A stretch of DNA of 64,000 nt from Agriotes lineatus (Eukaryota > Arthropoda > Insecta > Coleoptera > Elateridae). This document shows, piece by piece, positions 13,277 to 23,903 of this stretch (within the stretch, counting starts at the first letter, position 1; every line of letters starts with the position of its first letter). The stretch is taken from positions 174,688,015 through 174,752,014 of the forward strand of contig OW679195.1 in assembly GCA_940337035.1 (NCBI GenBank), read 5' to 3'. Below the pieces are notes generated by a model. That model ran no database searches. It had not been told where the DNA came from and saw nothing but the letters and a program-made list of their open reading frames with translations. The position numbers and the translations under genes are program-made.

Positions 13277-13452
13277 GCCCGCTAAAATGCCGACGCCGCG
13301 CCATTTAGCGGGCACAAAAGTTATTTACATTACAAGTGCGGTAGGTCGCATTTTACAGCGCGAGATTTTAATTTTGAAGCACGACGCGAAGCGGAGTGCT
13401 TCAATAAAATCGAGCGTTGTAAAATGCCTAACGCACCGAATATTGTATTAAT
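13277..13452. repeat. Two adjacent GC-centred fold-backs
   Basis: The first hairpin, 13277-13313, pairs cgcccgctaaa with tttagcgggc. The second, about 13331-13448, pairs acaagtgcggtaggtcgcattt with aaatgcctaacgcaccgaa and folds around gcacgacgcgaagcggagtgc. The entry sequence gttatttacattacaag (13319) resembles the entry of the elements at 45 and 6523. They are unusually GC-rich against their AT-rich surroundings. Confidence 0.6.
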
Positions 13453-14200
13453 TTTTTTGGCCGACATATATTTTTTTAACATTTTCTATAAATTTTTCGA
13501 ATATCAAGCCATCAAGCAAGCTGACAACAGTAAATGTAGTTGACACTTTGAAACGTCAAAATTCAAAGTCGAAAATAAAAATTTTCTTTATTTTTCCTAA
13601 AGGCAACTGAACGATAAAATACGTAACTAGCGTTTCTGCTAACACCCGTTATTACTACAAAGTAACTTTTTCTTTAAGGGTCTCTGAAAGCTACTAAGCA
13701 CTGACTAACTGTAAAATCGTAGTTACGCTGGACGTCAACTGTGCATGAATGCGTTGTTTACATGTCACGAGGCCAAAAAAGATATTTATAGACTACGGGT
13801 GAAAAAGACTAGCGTTATGCCTAAAAATTAGGTCTAAAAAACGCTTATTATTGATCGATAGTACACAAACTTTTTTTTATTGAAAGAATTATTTGCCCAA
13901 AGCAGGCCATGACAATACAAAATCCTATAACATAAAATCGTTGCTCTCTTTCTTTGTATGTTTGTATCTATGTTCGCTATCTCCTTCGAAGATACTGGCC
14001 CGATTAAGTTGTATGATGGCTTAAAAATCGTATTTTCAAAAAAAAGTACGCAAAAGTTTATTTTAATTAAATCCTCTAAGCAGGGGAGCGAAGCGTCTGT
14101 CGCCGTGGGCTGCGGTACGACGGCTGCTGTGGCCGTGTGCTGTTAGCTCGGGTGATTCACTATGTTCATATATCATTATAGTAGTGCATTATTTAAACGA

Positions 14201-14270
14201 GCCATATTGGTCCAGGGGTAGAATGCTCGCCTGCACGCGGGCGGCCCGGGTTCGATTCCCGGCCGATGCA
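14201..14270 (+). pseudogene. tRNA-Gly(GCC)-like pseudogene or tRNA-derived insert
   Basis: The 70-nt stretch keeps the tRNA-Gly body: a box A (tggtccaggggtagaatgc), the anticodon stem gctcgc/gcgggc, a perfect T arm with box B (gggttcgattccc) and a 3' half ending ccgatgc. Two defects stand out. The anticodon loop is ctgcac, one C short of the expected ctgccac, so the GCC anticodon is gone; and the 5' acceptor strand (gccatat) does not pair with ccgatgc. It is flanked by near-identical direct repeats (cgggtgattcactat at 14149 and cgggtgactcactat at 14329), suggesting that it arrived as part of an insertion. Confidence 0.75.
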
Positions 14271-15075
14271 TCCTTTTTTAAAAATTCATATTAATGTATC
14301 TCTCTTAAATTGGCGAACCGAAGCGTAGTTCGGGTGACTCACTATCAATAATAATAATCACACAAGAAATGCAAAAAAAAATCCACTTGGCTCTAAAAGT
14401 TCCACATGAAAACAAACATTGAAAATTATATTTTTGTAATGTAACAATTATTTTTGATTATATTTTACGAATTTTTAATTTTTTAAAAGCTACTTTTTTT
14501 AAAAAATGGCGCATATGGTACATCGTTAGAAAGCTCTTTTACAGTAGTTTTACAGTTTAATAAAACTCATTTGTTTAATTTAAAAACAGTTTTCAGTTGT
14601 TTTAGTACGTTTGGAGGAATACTTCGCTCATATGGAATTTTTGGAGCAAAGTTGGGTTTTATTATTAACGAAATTACGAGCTGTCTAGCAATTTACAAAT
14701 ACCCCGTACATATTAATCGCATCTTTCATAAATCAAGCACATTATTATAATAAATTATGACAAAAAGCTACTTGCTAAACATAATCTCATGGAAATTTTT
14801 GGAGTTTCTTTTTGGTTTATTAAAAAAACTTTGCAAAGAGCTACATCTGAAACAACTTCTGTTACAATTCAGGATAAAGATCTTTGATTTGAAATAATCT
14901 AATAAACAAGTTTAATTAGCATTTATGTGTTGTTGCTGTTCTATATTTATTTATTTATTATTATTACTGTTATTATATCTTATTGGATTCTTTGTTAGCA
15001 GTGTTGGTATACGTATAACTGAAATGAATTTGTTTATTATCGTCAACGAGTTTTTAAAGGAATTTTTTAATTATA

Positions 15076-15871
15076 CCGGGTGAATGAGACAACCCGTATC
15101 AGTATTTTTTTTAAAGAACGGTGAGTCGTAGAGAGTTGGGATAAAAAAATTTATTATAAAAGTCATACTAAAGAATCGAATGGTGATATTATTATTTCTC
15201 GAAAAAGTCAGCATCACGAGTAGTTTTGTCAACAATGTCCAGAACTCCAAAATTTTAAATGGCACCATAAGTCGAAAAAGGTATTGTTGAAAAGATCGTT
15301 AAAAAAGAAGAAAGTTTTGTAGGAAAAATTATTTTACTACTACCACCCCTTTTAAGTAATATTCGATTAAAGTTATTAAATTTGAAATTCGTTGTTAACA
15401 AACAAAATTGAAAAGTCGGCTTTTAAAATCTAGTTACCGAATTAAACAATGTTACACACACGTTTTAATGCCAATAACATTTTGAACACTTGTAACATTG
15501 TTTAATTCGGTAACTAGATTTTAAAAGCCGACTTTTCAATTTTGTTTGTTAACAACGAATTTCAAATTTAATAACTTTAATCGAATATTACTTAAAAGGG
15601 GTGGTAGTAGTAAAATAATTTTTCCTACAAAACTTTCTTCTTTTTTAACGATCTTTTCAACAATACCTTTTTCGACTTATGGTGCCATTTAAAATTTTGC
15701 AGTTCTGGACATTGTTGACAAAACTACTCGTGATGCTGACTTTTTCGAGAAATAATAATATCACCATTCGATTCTTTAGTATGACATTTATAATAAATTT
15801 TTTTATCCCAACTCTCTACGAGTCACCGTTCTTCAAAAGAAATACTGATACGGGTGGTCTCTTTCACCCGG
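15076..15871. mobile_element. Near-perfect 0.8-kb palindromic element (TA-flanked)
   Basis: Two arms of 380 bp (15076-15455 and 15492-15871) are almost exact reverse complements around a 36-bp spacer. The ends are ccgggtga and tcacccgg, each flanked by TA, as for IS630/Tc1/mariner elements. Both outer halves encode the same mirrored 65-codon frame (start MVPFKIL), which is simply the palindrome read twice, not two genes. Tandem copy B has the corresponding site without the element (around 8850, tattacctattaagacg), supporting insertion into copy C. The low divergence between arms implies a recent origin or arm-to-arm conversion. Confidence 0.85.
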
Positions 15872-16905
15872 TATAACCTATTAAGACGTAACTGTTCGAA
15901 AATATCACTTAAAAGTAAAATCAACTCACCCGTGTTGATTTCCAACTTCGGAATTAATAAAACCACGAATTTTCTCTTAACGAAACTGTTACAATTATTT
16001 ACATCTTATAGCGAATCATAATTTCTGGAACGAGAAAGACGGTGGCAAAAGTATGCGATTTTAAGGTTTATTTAATAGGCACTTGTTTTTAAGTGAAGAT
16101 TTCAAACTTTGTTTCTATTTCACAACAGCTAAAAGAAATAAATGCCAGCATTTCTGTTACAAGTGCAGTATTAGCTTGCATGTTTGTGATTTCCAGCACT
16201 AGGTTGATCATTATCTTCTGGCGATTAAACTTTAGCATAACCACATCCAGTAATGCTTTCATTGAAGCAAATCTCATATACCCTGCTTGAACGCAAAAAA
16301 CATTAAACGTTAAAAAATATATCTTTTAACTGTTGACCTTTCCTGAGGCATTTTTGTTGGTGAAAACTGGGTAAACTTACCCATCACATTTCCGACTAAA
16401 AACAACAGTCTATCGAGAAAAGAATAGAAATAGAAGCATATTTTTCAACGTCTCTTTCATATGGGTTATATACCCATAATAAATACTATTTTATTTGCAG
16501 TCATCTAATTTTAAAAATAACTACAATTGAATTCTGAATAATAGATATCTTGATGTAGCAAATATTTTTGTTACGATGAAAACAACTCACTCAATATTTT
16601 TGATACCATGAAAACAACCCAATCTTCAGGTACCTATGTAATATTTTTCGGGGTATGTAATAATTTCCCGGCGAGTTTCAGTAATCATCTAGTTCCCAGC
16701 TGTTGTCATGTCATGAAATTGATACATTACAAAGTGACTGCGAATAATAATAATAGATTTCATATCAGTACTGAAAGTATAGACCGTTTAAGTTTCTGTA
16801 AGAGCATGCGTTCTTATACTTTATGTTTGCCGGATGTATCTACTCGGCATTGTGAAGCAGCATCGTGGCTGTGGAAGAGTCGCGGTGGTCGCCCACCAAG
16901 TAAGT

Positions 16906-17106
16906 ATTAAAAACCAGAGCTCGGAACTATATTATATAGCTTAAATTATCTCATAGAGTAACAGACATAGGGAAATTAGCATCAGGAAATTATTAACTAC
17001 TAGCTGACCAGGAAAACGTTGTTCTGCCCAAAAATAATTTGTCTCTGAAACCCCGTTTCACCACTATAGTTTTAATTTTATGTCATGTCCACCGTTTTGG
17101 ACTTAC
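16906..17106. other. Intergenic stretch left of the CR1-like LINE
   Basis: No gene. It contains ctagctgaccaggaaaacgt followed by tgttctgcc (about 17003), a phrase reminiscent of dispersed arthropod repeats. No gustatory-receptor N-terminal exon is visible here, although one would be expected left of the LINE if that element had simply inserted into Gr locus 1. Confidence 0.4.
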
Positions 17107-17395
17107 AAATAAATAATAATAATATTATAATAATAATATTTATTCCATTATTTACATATGTACATATATTTACAATTTATAATATAATGGAATCTTAAGG
17201 TGAAGTTCAGTAGCCTGTTTTTCAACTCCACCTTAAATATGCTATAAAAAAAAACTTAATTGAATTTCGTGCCTAAAATACCTTTTAAACTTATTTTATT
17301 TATTTTTTGCTGTTGATGAGAAAGAGCAACTGAAATAATTGCAAACAAGCAGACAAGGACCACGTGAAGCACACTGGTTTACAAAAAAATGATAA

Positions 17396-20191
17396 TTACT
17401 GATTATGAAATAAGTATTTAAAAAGAGCCGGTTTAAATCTTCGCAAAGATAAATTTTTAAAGCGTTTTGGCAAGTTATTTATCGTTTTCGCGACAGTGTA
17501 GGAAAATGACCTTTGGAAAAGAGCCAACCTGTGTTGAGGAACTGTCAGAGTCCATTTATGCCTCAGATTTAAATTATGTACATCTGTTCTGTAGGTAATT
17601 TTATTGTAAAGGTAAGCTGGTTGCTTTTCTACAATAATTTTCATAAATAACGAGGAACTCTGAAGAAGTCTTCGGTTTTTCATGTTCAGCCACCCAGTGT
17701 CAGATAATTTATATGAGATGTGCTCGTATTTTCTGATTCCATGAACATATCTCAAGCAGGCATTTTGGACTCTCTGGATTCGTTTACATGAATCTAGATC
17801 CAAACAGGGATCATACACTTCAGAACAGAACGTGAAATGTGATAAAACAAGAGTTTCACAAAGAATCGATTTTACTGCTTTATTGAGATATGATCTGTGA
17901 GGGTACAGCATTCTAAGATTACAGTATGCGTTTTGAATATATTTAGAAATTTGTTTTCTATACCTAAAGCTATTATCTAATATGAGACCTAGGTTTTTTG
18001 CTTCATCGACAACTGGTATAATTTTATTGTCAATGTGAATATTAAGTTGATTTTTCTTAACCTCACATTCATGTTTATTTCCAAATATCAATACACAACA
18101 TTTTTCAGGATTTAAAATTAAAGCATGTTTCCGGGTTGCGTCTGCGAGAGAATTCAGATCATTATTAATACTAGCAACTGCATCATTAAAATTTCCTGGT
18201 GGAAAGGAGTAGTAAACCTGTGTATCGTCTGCATACATATGAATGTTGCAGATTTTAACATAATCATGAAGCTTAATCGTATATATAGAGTACAACAATG
18301 GACCAAGAATTGATCCCTGTGGAACCCCTCTTTTGATAAATTTCAACTTAGATAAGCGTCCATCGACTTTAACTTGTTGGCCCCTGTTGGAGAGATAATT
18401 TCTCATTAATAGAAGAGCGTTAGGACTAAGACCAATGTAGTATAATACAGCTAATAGCAATTCATGATTTATGGTATCAAAAGCCTTACTAAAATCTAAA
18501 AGAGTCAATACTGTTAATTTTCCATCATTGGATGCAGTTAGAATATCGTCTGTTATATTCAAAAGAGCAGTAGCACAACTATGAAATGGTCTGAAGCCTG
18601 ACTGTGAATCTGATAAAATATTATGAGCCTTTAAATGCTGACATAATTGCATATTAAGAATTTTTTCTAATAGTTTGGAAAGAGCTGGTAATATACTAAT
18701 TGGCCTCAGATCCTTATACGTTTGGGGATTGCTTATTTTGGGCAGTGGAATTACAACTGCGTTCGTCCAACAACTTGGAAAAACGCATTCCGTTAAACAA
18801 TAATTTAATATATGTGTTATAAATGGCAGTATATATGGACAACAAAGTTTAATCATGTAAATTGTTATTCCATCAACACCTGCTGCATTGCTATTTATAC
18901 TTCGAACTAGTTTATCAACTTGGTCAACATTAACAGTAGTAAAAGAAAGATTTTCTGTTGTAAGTACGTTATCACGATAATATTTAATAAGCTGTTGATC
19001 CGGATGTATATTGGGTATGGAATCTATAAAAAAGTCATTTATTTGCTGTGGATTTTTAAGAGTTTCTGGTATAGAATTTTGCTTATTAACATTTATATTT
19101 ATCGATTTTAGTTCTTTCCAAATGCAATTTACACCCCCATTTCGAAGTTTAAAGTCGAAGTACGCCTTCTTTTCATTCTGAATGGCTAGATTAGTAAAGT
19201 TTCGCAAGGATTTGTAATATTCCCAGTGCATAGGATTTTTAGTCTTGCTGAATTTAGATTTTGCCTTGTTTCTTAATTTCATTAATAGCTTAATATTATC
19301 CGTTAACCAAGGCGCAGGTTTCCTTTTCATTTTAATAGTTATCCACGGGGCATGTTGATCAAATAGATTAATAATAGAATTATTTAGAAGGTTTATTTTA
19401 GCATCAATATCTCTCATATAGTAGAGTTGATGCAACGGTAACATTTGCAAATCTCTATAGAAATTATCAAAATTAAAATACTTAAAATTTCGAAAAGTAC
19501 GTAATGTAGGATTATTTTTTTTAAATTTATTAATTGATATTTTACAAAAAACTGCTTCATGATCAGATAACCCATGTTCACACGTACCAGATTCAATAAT
19601 GCAGTTACTATCGGATGTAATTATGAGATCTATTACTGTACTGTTGTTTTTCGATATTCGAGTGGGATCTTTAATAAGTTGATCAAAACTTAATGAATCT
19701 AACATGTAATGAAAGTACTGCGTGGCTGAACTCGAAAAATTTGACATATCTATGTTGCAATCACCCAGACAGAAAATTTTAGTTGAAATCTCAGAGCACA
19801 AAGAAATGGATTCCTCGAGTTCGTCTATAAAAACTTTGTAATTAGTCAGGGGCGGCCTGTAGACCACTCCGAAGACATATGTTTCATTGTTAAGATTTAC
19901 TGCCAGCCATAGCTGCTCTATATTGTCATTACTTTGAATAATTTTAGTGGTAATAGAATTTTTAACAAAAATAGCAACTCCGCCCCCACGATCAACACGA
20001 TCTTTGCGAAAGATTTTATAATTTAAATTTGAAATAGGAATACAAGGCTTCAGCCATGTTTCAGATATTGCTAGGATGTCGTAACTTTTTTCTTCAAGTA
20101 ATGCATTAATTTCAGTAATTTTCGGTAAGAGTGATCTAATATTAATGTGTACAACACTTAGGCAGTTGTCTACCCGTTTGCTGCTCATCAC
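17396..20191 (-). CDS. LINE ORF2: endonuclease and reverse transcriptase
   Basis: A 931-residue protein in one open frame. The N-terminal apurinic-like endonuclease shows HINIRSL (about 15-21), the catalytic SETW (43-46), GDCNID (143-148), and GLSDHE (207-212). The reverse transcriptase follows with AAGVDGI (436-442), RPISILPALSKLLEK (496-510), SGFRPFHS (531-538), LLDFSKAFDTIN (564-575), RGVPQGSILGP (621-631) and the active-site YADD (653-656). A thumb/C-terminal region with the usual LINE character completes it. The wording around SKAFDTINHELLL is closest to CR1/L2-type LINEs. It would nick target DNA and reverse-transcribe the element RNA at the nick. No inactivating change is visible in this ORF. 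Confidence 0.9.
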   Translation of the reverse strand: MMSSKRVDNCLSVVHINIRSLLPKITEINALLEEKSYDILAISETWLKPCIPISNLNYKIFRKDRVDRGGGVAIFVKNSITTKIIQSNDNIEQLWLAVNLNNETYVFGVVYRPPLTNYKVFIDELEESISLCSEISTKIFCLGDCNIDMSNFSSSATQYFHYMLDSLSFDQLIKDPTRISKNNSTVIDLIITSDSNCIIESGTCEHGLSDHEAVFCKISINKFKKNNPTLRTFRNFKYFNFDNFYRDLQMLPLHQLYYMRDIDAKINLLNNSIINLFDQHAPWITIKMKRKPAPWLTDNIKLLMKLRNKAKSKFSKTKNPMHWEYYKSLRNFTNLAIQNEKKAYFDFKLRNGGVNCIWKELKSININVNKQNSIPETLKNPQQINDFFIDSIPNIHPDQQLIKYYRDNVLTTENLSFTTVNVDQVDKLVRSINSNAAGVDGITIYMIKLCCPYILPFITHILNYCLTECVFPSCWTNAVVIPLPKISNPQTYKDLRPISILPALSKLLEKILNMQLCQHLKAHNILSDSQSGFRPFHSCATALLNITDDILTASNDGKLTVLTLLDFSKAFDTINHELLLAVLYYIGLSPNALLLMRNYLSNRGQQVKVDGRLSKLKFIKRGVPQGSILGPLLYSIYTIKLHDYVKICNIHMYADDTQVYYSFPPGNFNDAVASINNDLNSLADATRKHALILNPEKCCVLIFGNKHECEVKKNQLNIHIDNKIIPVVDEAKNLGLILDNSFRYRKQISKYIQNAYCNLRMLYPHRSYLNKAVKSILCETLVLSHFTFCSEVYDPCLDLDSCKRIQRVQNACLRYVHGIRKYEHISYKLSDTGWLNMKNRRLLQSSSLFMKIIVEKQPAYLYNKITYRTDVHNLNLRHKWTLTVPQHRLALFQRSFSYTVAKTINNLPKRFKNLSLRRFKPALFKYLFHNQ

Positions 20192-20414
20192 AACAAGTAA
20201 CTTTGTTTACAAATAAATTAAATTTCAGAAATAACTAAACTATCAATACACCACAACAAAAACAAAAAAAACAACTGAAATCGCAATGCAAATGCTACAA
20301 TAAATTCAAATAAAATATTTGCTATCTGACATAAAAATGCTGTACAAAACACTTAGCGTGAGATTATCGTTTATCGCCGCTGTTCCATAGCTTATTTTAT
20401 GTATACTCAGGAAA

Positions 20415-21074
20415 TCATTTGTTCCCGGACAACTTTTGAAATTGAGAATACGTAGTAATTTTTTGAATTCCCGAGTTTGTTTTAATAAAAAATTTTCCAT
20501 CACTTGTCCATACCTTGTTTCTTCCGTATTTTTCGATAGCACTTTTTAGAAGATCCATACGACGTTTTGTGAGGTCTTCTCGAATAACAACGGAGGAATT
20601 TTTTAACTTTCTTTTATTAGTGTAAATCATTTTTTTGACATCTCGGCGTACCAATTTTAGGATGATTGGCCGATGCGAACCTTCTCGTGCAGCAAGCCGA
20701 TGACAGACGTCGATGTCGTTTTCGGCGAGATGGACGTTTAACTTCTCCTCGCATAGGCTGCGTACGACATCATTAATATTCTCGTTGGGTTTTTCAGGTA
20801 AGCCGAATATTCTTAAGCTGTTCACTCGAGTATATTGTTCATAGGCATCCATCTTATCGTCCATGTCACCTTTTATTTTTTGCAGCTGGGACTCTAGTGA
20901 AGCTACTTTGGCTTCATAGCTTTCAACAATTTTTGATATTTCGGTTTTCAAAGTTGTATTAATTATTGTAGTCAGCTTTTCTATTAGAGAGTCGGAATCC
21001 AGCAGTTTTTCCACAACCCTTTGAGCGACTACCTCGATGTCAGTAGCTTCACCACTTCTTGTTACAGGACCCAT
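20415..21074 (-). CDS. LINE ORF1: coiled-coil nucleic-acid-binding protein
   Basis: About 219 residues from the ATG encoding MGPVTRS; an in-frame ATG lies 8 codons upstream, at 21098, but MGPVTRSG is the more likely start. Residues 20-80 form a predicted coiled coil with heptad-like Leu/Ile spacing (IEKLTTIINTTLKTEISKIV). An RRM-like section then begins near SLRIFGLPEKPNENI, followed by a CTD-like basic part (RPIILKLVRRDVKKMIY). This order matches L1 ORF1p/Transposase_22-type proteins, which coat LINE RNA. It lacks the zinc knuckles seen in the other LINE of this window. Confidence 0.8.
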   Translation of the reverse strand: MGPVTRSGEATDIEVVAQRVVEKLLDSDSLIEKLTTIINTTLKTEISKIVESYEAKVASLESQLQKIKGDMDDKMDAYEQYTRVNSLRIFGLPEKPNENINDVVRSLCEEKLNVHLAENDIDVCHRLAAREGSHRPIILKLVRRDVKKMIYTNKRKLKNSSVVIREDLTKRRMDLLKSAIEKYGRNKVWTSDGKFFIKTNSGIQKITTYSQFQKLSGNK

Positions 21075-21164
21075 GGTTGGTATTAATATGTAAATCACTA
21101 CACTGATTAAACTAGCGGCAGCGACGAAGCACGTCTACTCAGCGCGAGGTCTCATCAACAAAAA

Positions 21165-22765
21165 ATGGATCAAGTAGGTTATTATTTTGTTAATAACTAC
21201 TTACACTACTATCATTTCTACATTGCAGTAGTGATAATGACGAAATTCGTAGTTTTAATAGTAGGTTCTTTCAAAAAAATGAACGGTATGCTGAACGACT
21301 TGGTCGATTTGCAAAATACGACTACCAATACTATGGCAGGCATATTACACAGAAGTGTAAGAACTATTACATTGGCATATAGAACTCAAACCAAACAAAT
21401 TAAATTATTTAATGAAATCTATGGATGGCAAATTCTGTTTCTCATGCTTTCGTTGATGATGAGTTTACTTAACATTTTAGCAACAACCTTTGTATTTTCG
21501 TACAGACTAATAACAACGGATAAACCTATTTTATCCACTCAATCTTCTATTCATGTGATCATAATTAATTTTCTATGGTCGACTTGGCAGTTTGTAAGTA
21601 TATGGTGTGTTTGTTTTATAAAAATATTTATTATACAGCAGCCTTATTTCGTTACTCATGATGACAACTACAATTTTAATGCAAATAGAGCAGCAGAAGT
21701 AAAAAAATAACAGCCGCATAGAAGTCCAAATTGTAAATCTCTTTTGAATTGGTTATCGAACTCAATTAATATGGTTTCTAAAAATTCCATTGGAAAAGGT
21801 TGTTCTTTATAATATAGGAATTGGGAGATAATCAGCTACAGTAAAATAAAAACAAATTACTGTGTTTATGTTATCCTTTTTTTAGTTTTTAGTAAACCAA
21901 GGAATGGACAACAGACGGTAATAGTCATTTATAAGACAGTTAAAATTTTATTTTAAAAATCTTGATTGGTCAAGTTACGTTTTGCAGTAATAATTTTTCT
22001 GCTTCATCAGACTTAATGTTTTACAATATACCGGGTGTCTTAAAATGAATTACATCTAGTATGCTTTGAATTTCCCATAATGCAATCTAAAATTTTACTT
22101 GAAATTGGCAAGACTGTAAGTCTATGTCAAATTCGAGTTAAGTAGGTTAGGTTTTGCGTCACTTTTGACACAGACTCGCAAAAAACCTAACCTACTTAAC
22201 TCGAATTTGACATAGACTTACAGTCTTGCCAATTTCAAGTAACATTTTAGATTGCATTGTGGGAAATTCGAGGCATACTAGATGTATTTGATTTTAAGAC
22301 ACCCGGTATAATAATATATTTTAAAATCCAAAATCAATAGTGAAAATCTGAAAAACTAGTTGTTAAATTAAGGTCATTTTCCAATGTTCACCTATATTTT
22401 ACATTTAATTGGTTTTAGTCGTTTTTTCAAGCTAGTTGCAAATGTTTTAAAACGCCTTGTCTATCTGTATAATATTTTTTCAGATTCTGACAACGATTCT
22501 GGCAGTTGCCTGTAGTAAATCATCAGAAGAAGCACAAAAGACAGCGGACATATGTGTAGATATCCTGCTAAAACTTCCTACTATGTCGCATGACAGGCAG
22601 GAAAGTTACCTGCAATACGAATTAAATTTACTAAAAGAGTTAGCTAACAACCACTGCCCCAATTTCTCTGCTGCTGGAATGTTTTCAATCAAGAAGTCTT
22701 TGATTCTTGTCATTATTAATTGTCTGGCCACCTACTTTATTGTTTATATTCAGTTAGATAGATAA
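21165..22765 (+). pseudogene. Gustatory receptor locus 1 (7tm_7), N-terminus missing
   Basis: Exon a (21165-21593) begins at a sequence matching the middle of the two other Gr loci (GYYFVNNYLHYYHFYIAVV) and runs through the conserved RTQTKQIKLFNEIYGWQIL region to WSTWQF. It is followed at 21594 by GTAAGTAT. Exon b (22494-22765), after ttttttcag, adds ILTTILAVACSKSSEEA, FSAAGMFSIKKSLIL and the TM7 signature TYFIVYIQL before TAG. The intron is phase 0. Exon a is about 93% identical by eye to locus 2 but lacks eight residues between TMAGI and LHRSVRT. The first four or so TM segments are absent: the homology starts where the CR1-like LINE ends. Insect Grs are ligand-gated cation channels of chemosensory neurons; this copy cannot make a complete one. 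Confidence 0.85.
22031..22306. mobile_element. TA-flanked palindromic MITE in Gr1 intron
   Basis: Ends ccgggtgtctta and taagacacccgg, each flanked by TA. The whole 276 bp folds back on itself: ggcaagactgtaagtctatg pairs with catagacttacagtcttgcc, and gttaagtaggttaggttttt pairs with aaaacctaacctacttaac. The first bases of the ends (CCGGGTG) match the larger palindrome at 15076-15871, hinting at a related transposase. Confidence 0.85.
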
Positions 22766-23680
22766 TGGAACATACTGTCCACTATCGTTCTTTGTATTAT
22801 CATATTATGTTATTATTAATTATTATAATCTAGCAGTAATTTCTACAAAACTTGGATGGGATAGAATTAAATCAAGCTGCACCATTTTTTCAGGCGCTTA
22901 AAACTCCTGATATGCATTATTATACTAATACAATTCGCTACAGCAGTTTAATTAGATCGGAAACGTAAAATCAATCTTATTTTGATGCAGTCCACGCCAT
23001 GGTTTTTCAGTAGCGTAGAAAAAAATTGACACGGTAGCTCAGTTGACATAAGTGTTTTCAATGAAGTCCCCAAAATAGTGACGCTAAATCAGATTGATCT
23101 TCGTCTGTTAGTTTCCTGGTCAATTTGATTTTTTAACGGTGAATAGCATTACAAAAACATTTGTAACTGTAGATGAAGCCTTTTTTATGTATGGTAACCT
23201 TTCTGGAAGTCTACAAAGGTATGGTAAGTGCTAGATACATTCGCGGACCAATTAACAACGGAGAAATATTGAGGAAAAGATGAACCATATGAAGAATTCA
23301 AAAACGCCTATATACTGACTGTTCGATATTTCTGTTTAAGTAAACATTCGTGTACCAAAACTTTGACAAACTTGAAATTCGCTTCTTCCTCCCAAATTGT
23401 ATTACCCAAAAACTATAAACCCCAAAAAAGAGGGTATTTGTTTCAGTGCATATGTCGATTTCTTTTTGAAGGTTTTAACTTAGATTGAATAGCAATGTTT
23501 TAATTATAAACGTGATCGTGACGAATTTCCAAATAATCGTCGATCTACATTTTGATGGTGTCGCTAGATTTATCCACACAAATAATCCAAACCCCTTCCA
23601 CTGCATTCATAGGTAAGTCAAAGTTTTAAACTTTTAAACTTTTTTATCGTCTACCTTTCAGTGACTCATGTAAGCTTACG
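22766..23680. other. Intergenic, no gene recognised
   Basis: AT-rich sequence downstream of Gr locus 1. I see no conserved coding frame, tRNA or element ends. Confidence 0.5.
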
Positions 23681-23684
23681 AAGA

Positions 23685-23790
23685 TTACGATGGGAAGATA
23701 ATATAGAAAGAATGAATAGAAACGCTATATCAAAACGGGTAGAGGAGCCAAATTCAGAAGGAAAATGAAGTGCGGGTATCGAAAGGGTGG
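23685..23790 (+). pseudogene. Possible LINE (RTE-like) C-terminal scrap
   Basis: The frame around 23685-23770 reads LRWEDNIERMNRNAISKRVEE, resembling the W..H..RM....KRV block near the C-terminus of RTE-type LINE polymerases. It is short and stops quickly. Confidence 0.35.
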
Positions 23791-23903
23791 AATGCAACCG
23801 TATTGAAGGATGCAACAAAGATCCTGTTTGTTAACAAATGGAGACCATTGATATGGAAAGGATAGGAAAGAAGAAGAATGGTATGGTATACGTCAACACA
23901 CCT

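Larger units (their letters stand above)
11255..16905. repeat. Diverged tandem segment, copy C
   Basis: Third copy, opening with ttgtcattttaaataacac (11262). It keeps the cataactg...gaacccacagccaatcagcg block, gctatcaaacttccactctctc (11758), tatacccaatttgg (12727), attattataataaattatg (14741), the ATT microsatellite (about 14950) and the degraded end block at 16830-16900. Two large stretches are private to this copy: about 12830-14720 (fold-backs and a tRNA-like sequence) and the palindrome at 15076-15871. Confidence 0.75.
17107..21150 (-). mobile_element. CR1-group non-LTR retrotransposon, both ORFs open
   Basis: A two-ORF LINE on the minus strand: a 5' region (about 21075-21150), ORF1 (20415-21074), a 223-bp spacer, ORF2 (17396-20191), a 3' UTR of roughly 290 bp with an AATAAA-like signal (ggaataaatatt, about 17140 on the minus strand), and a simple ATA-rich 3' end near 17107-17130. 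Both ORFs are free of stops, so the insertion looks young. I could not find a convincing target-site duplication, so the ends are approximate. The 5' end abuts Gr locus 1. Confidence 0.85.

Noticed and set aside
13958..14146. A 62-codon frame ending in an Ala/Val-rich tail
   Set aside because: Not recognised as any domain; the tail is produced by a GC-rich repeat next to the tRNA-like sequence.
15071..15876. Two identical 65-codon proteins facing outward
   Set aside because: They are mirror images imposed by the palindrome; no motif or coding signature.
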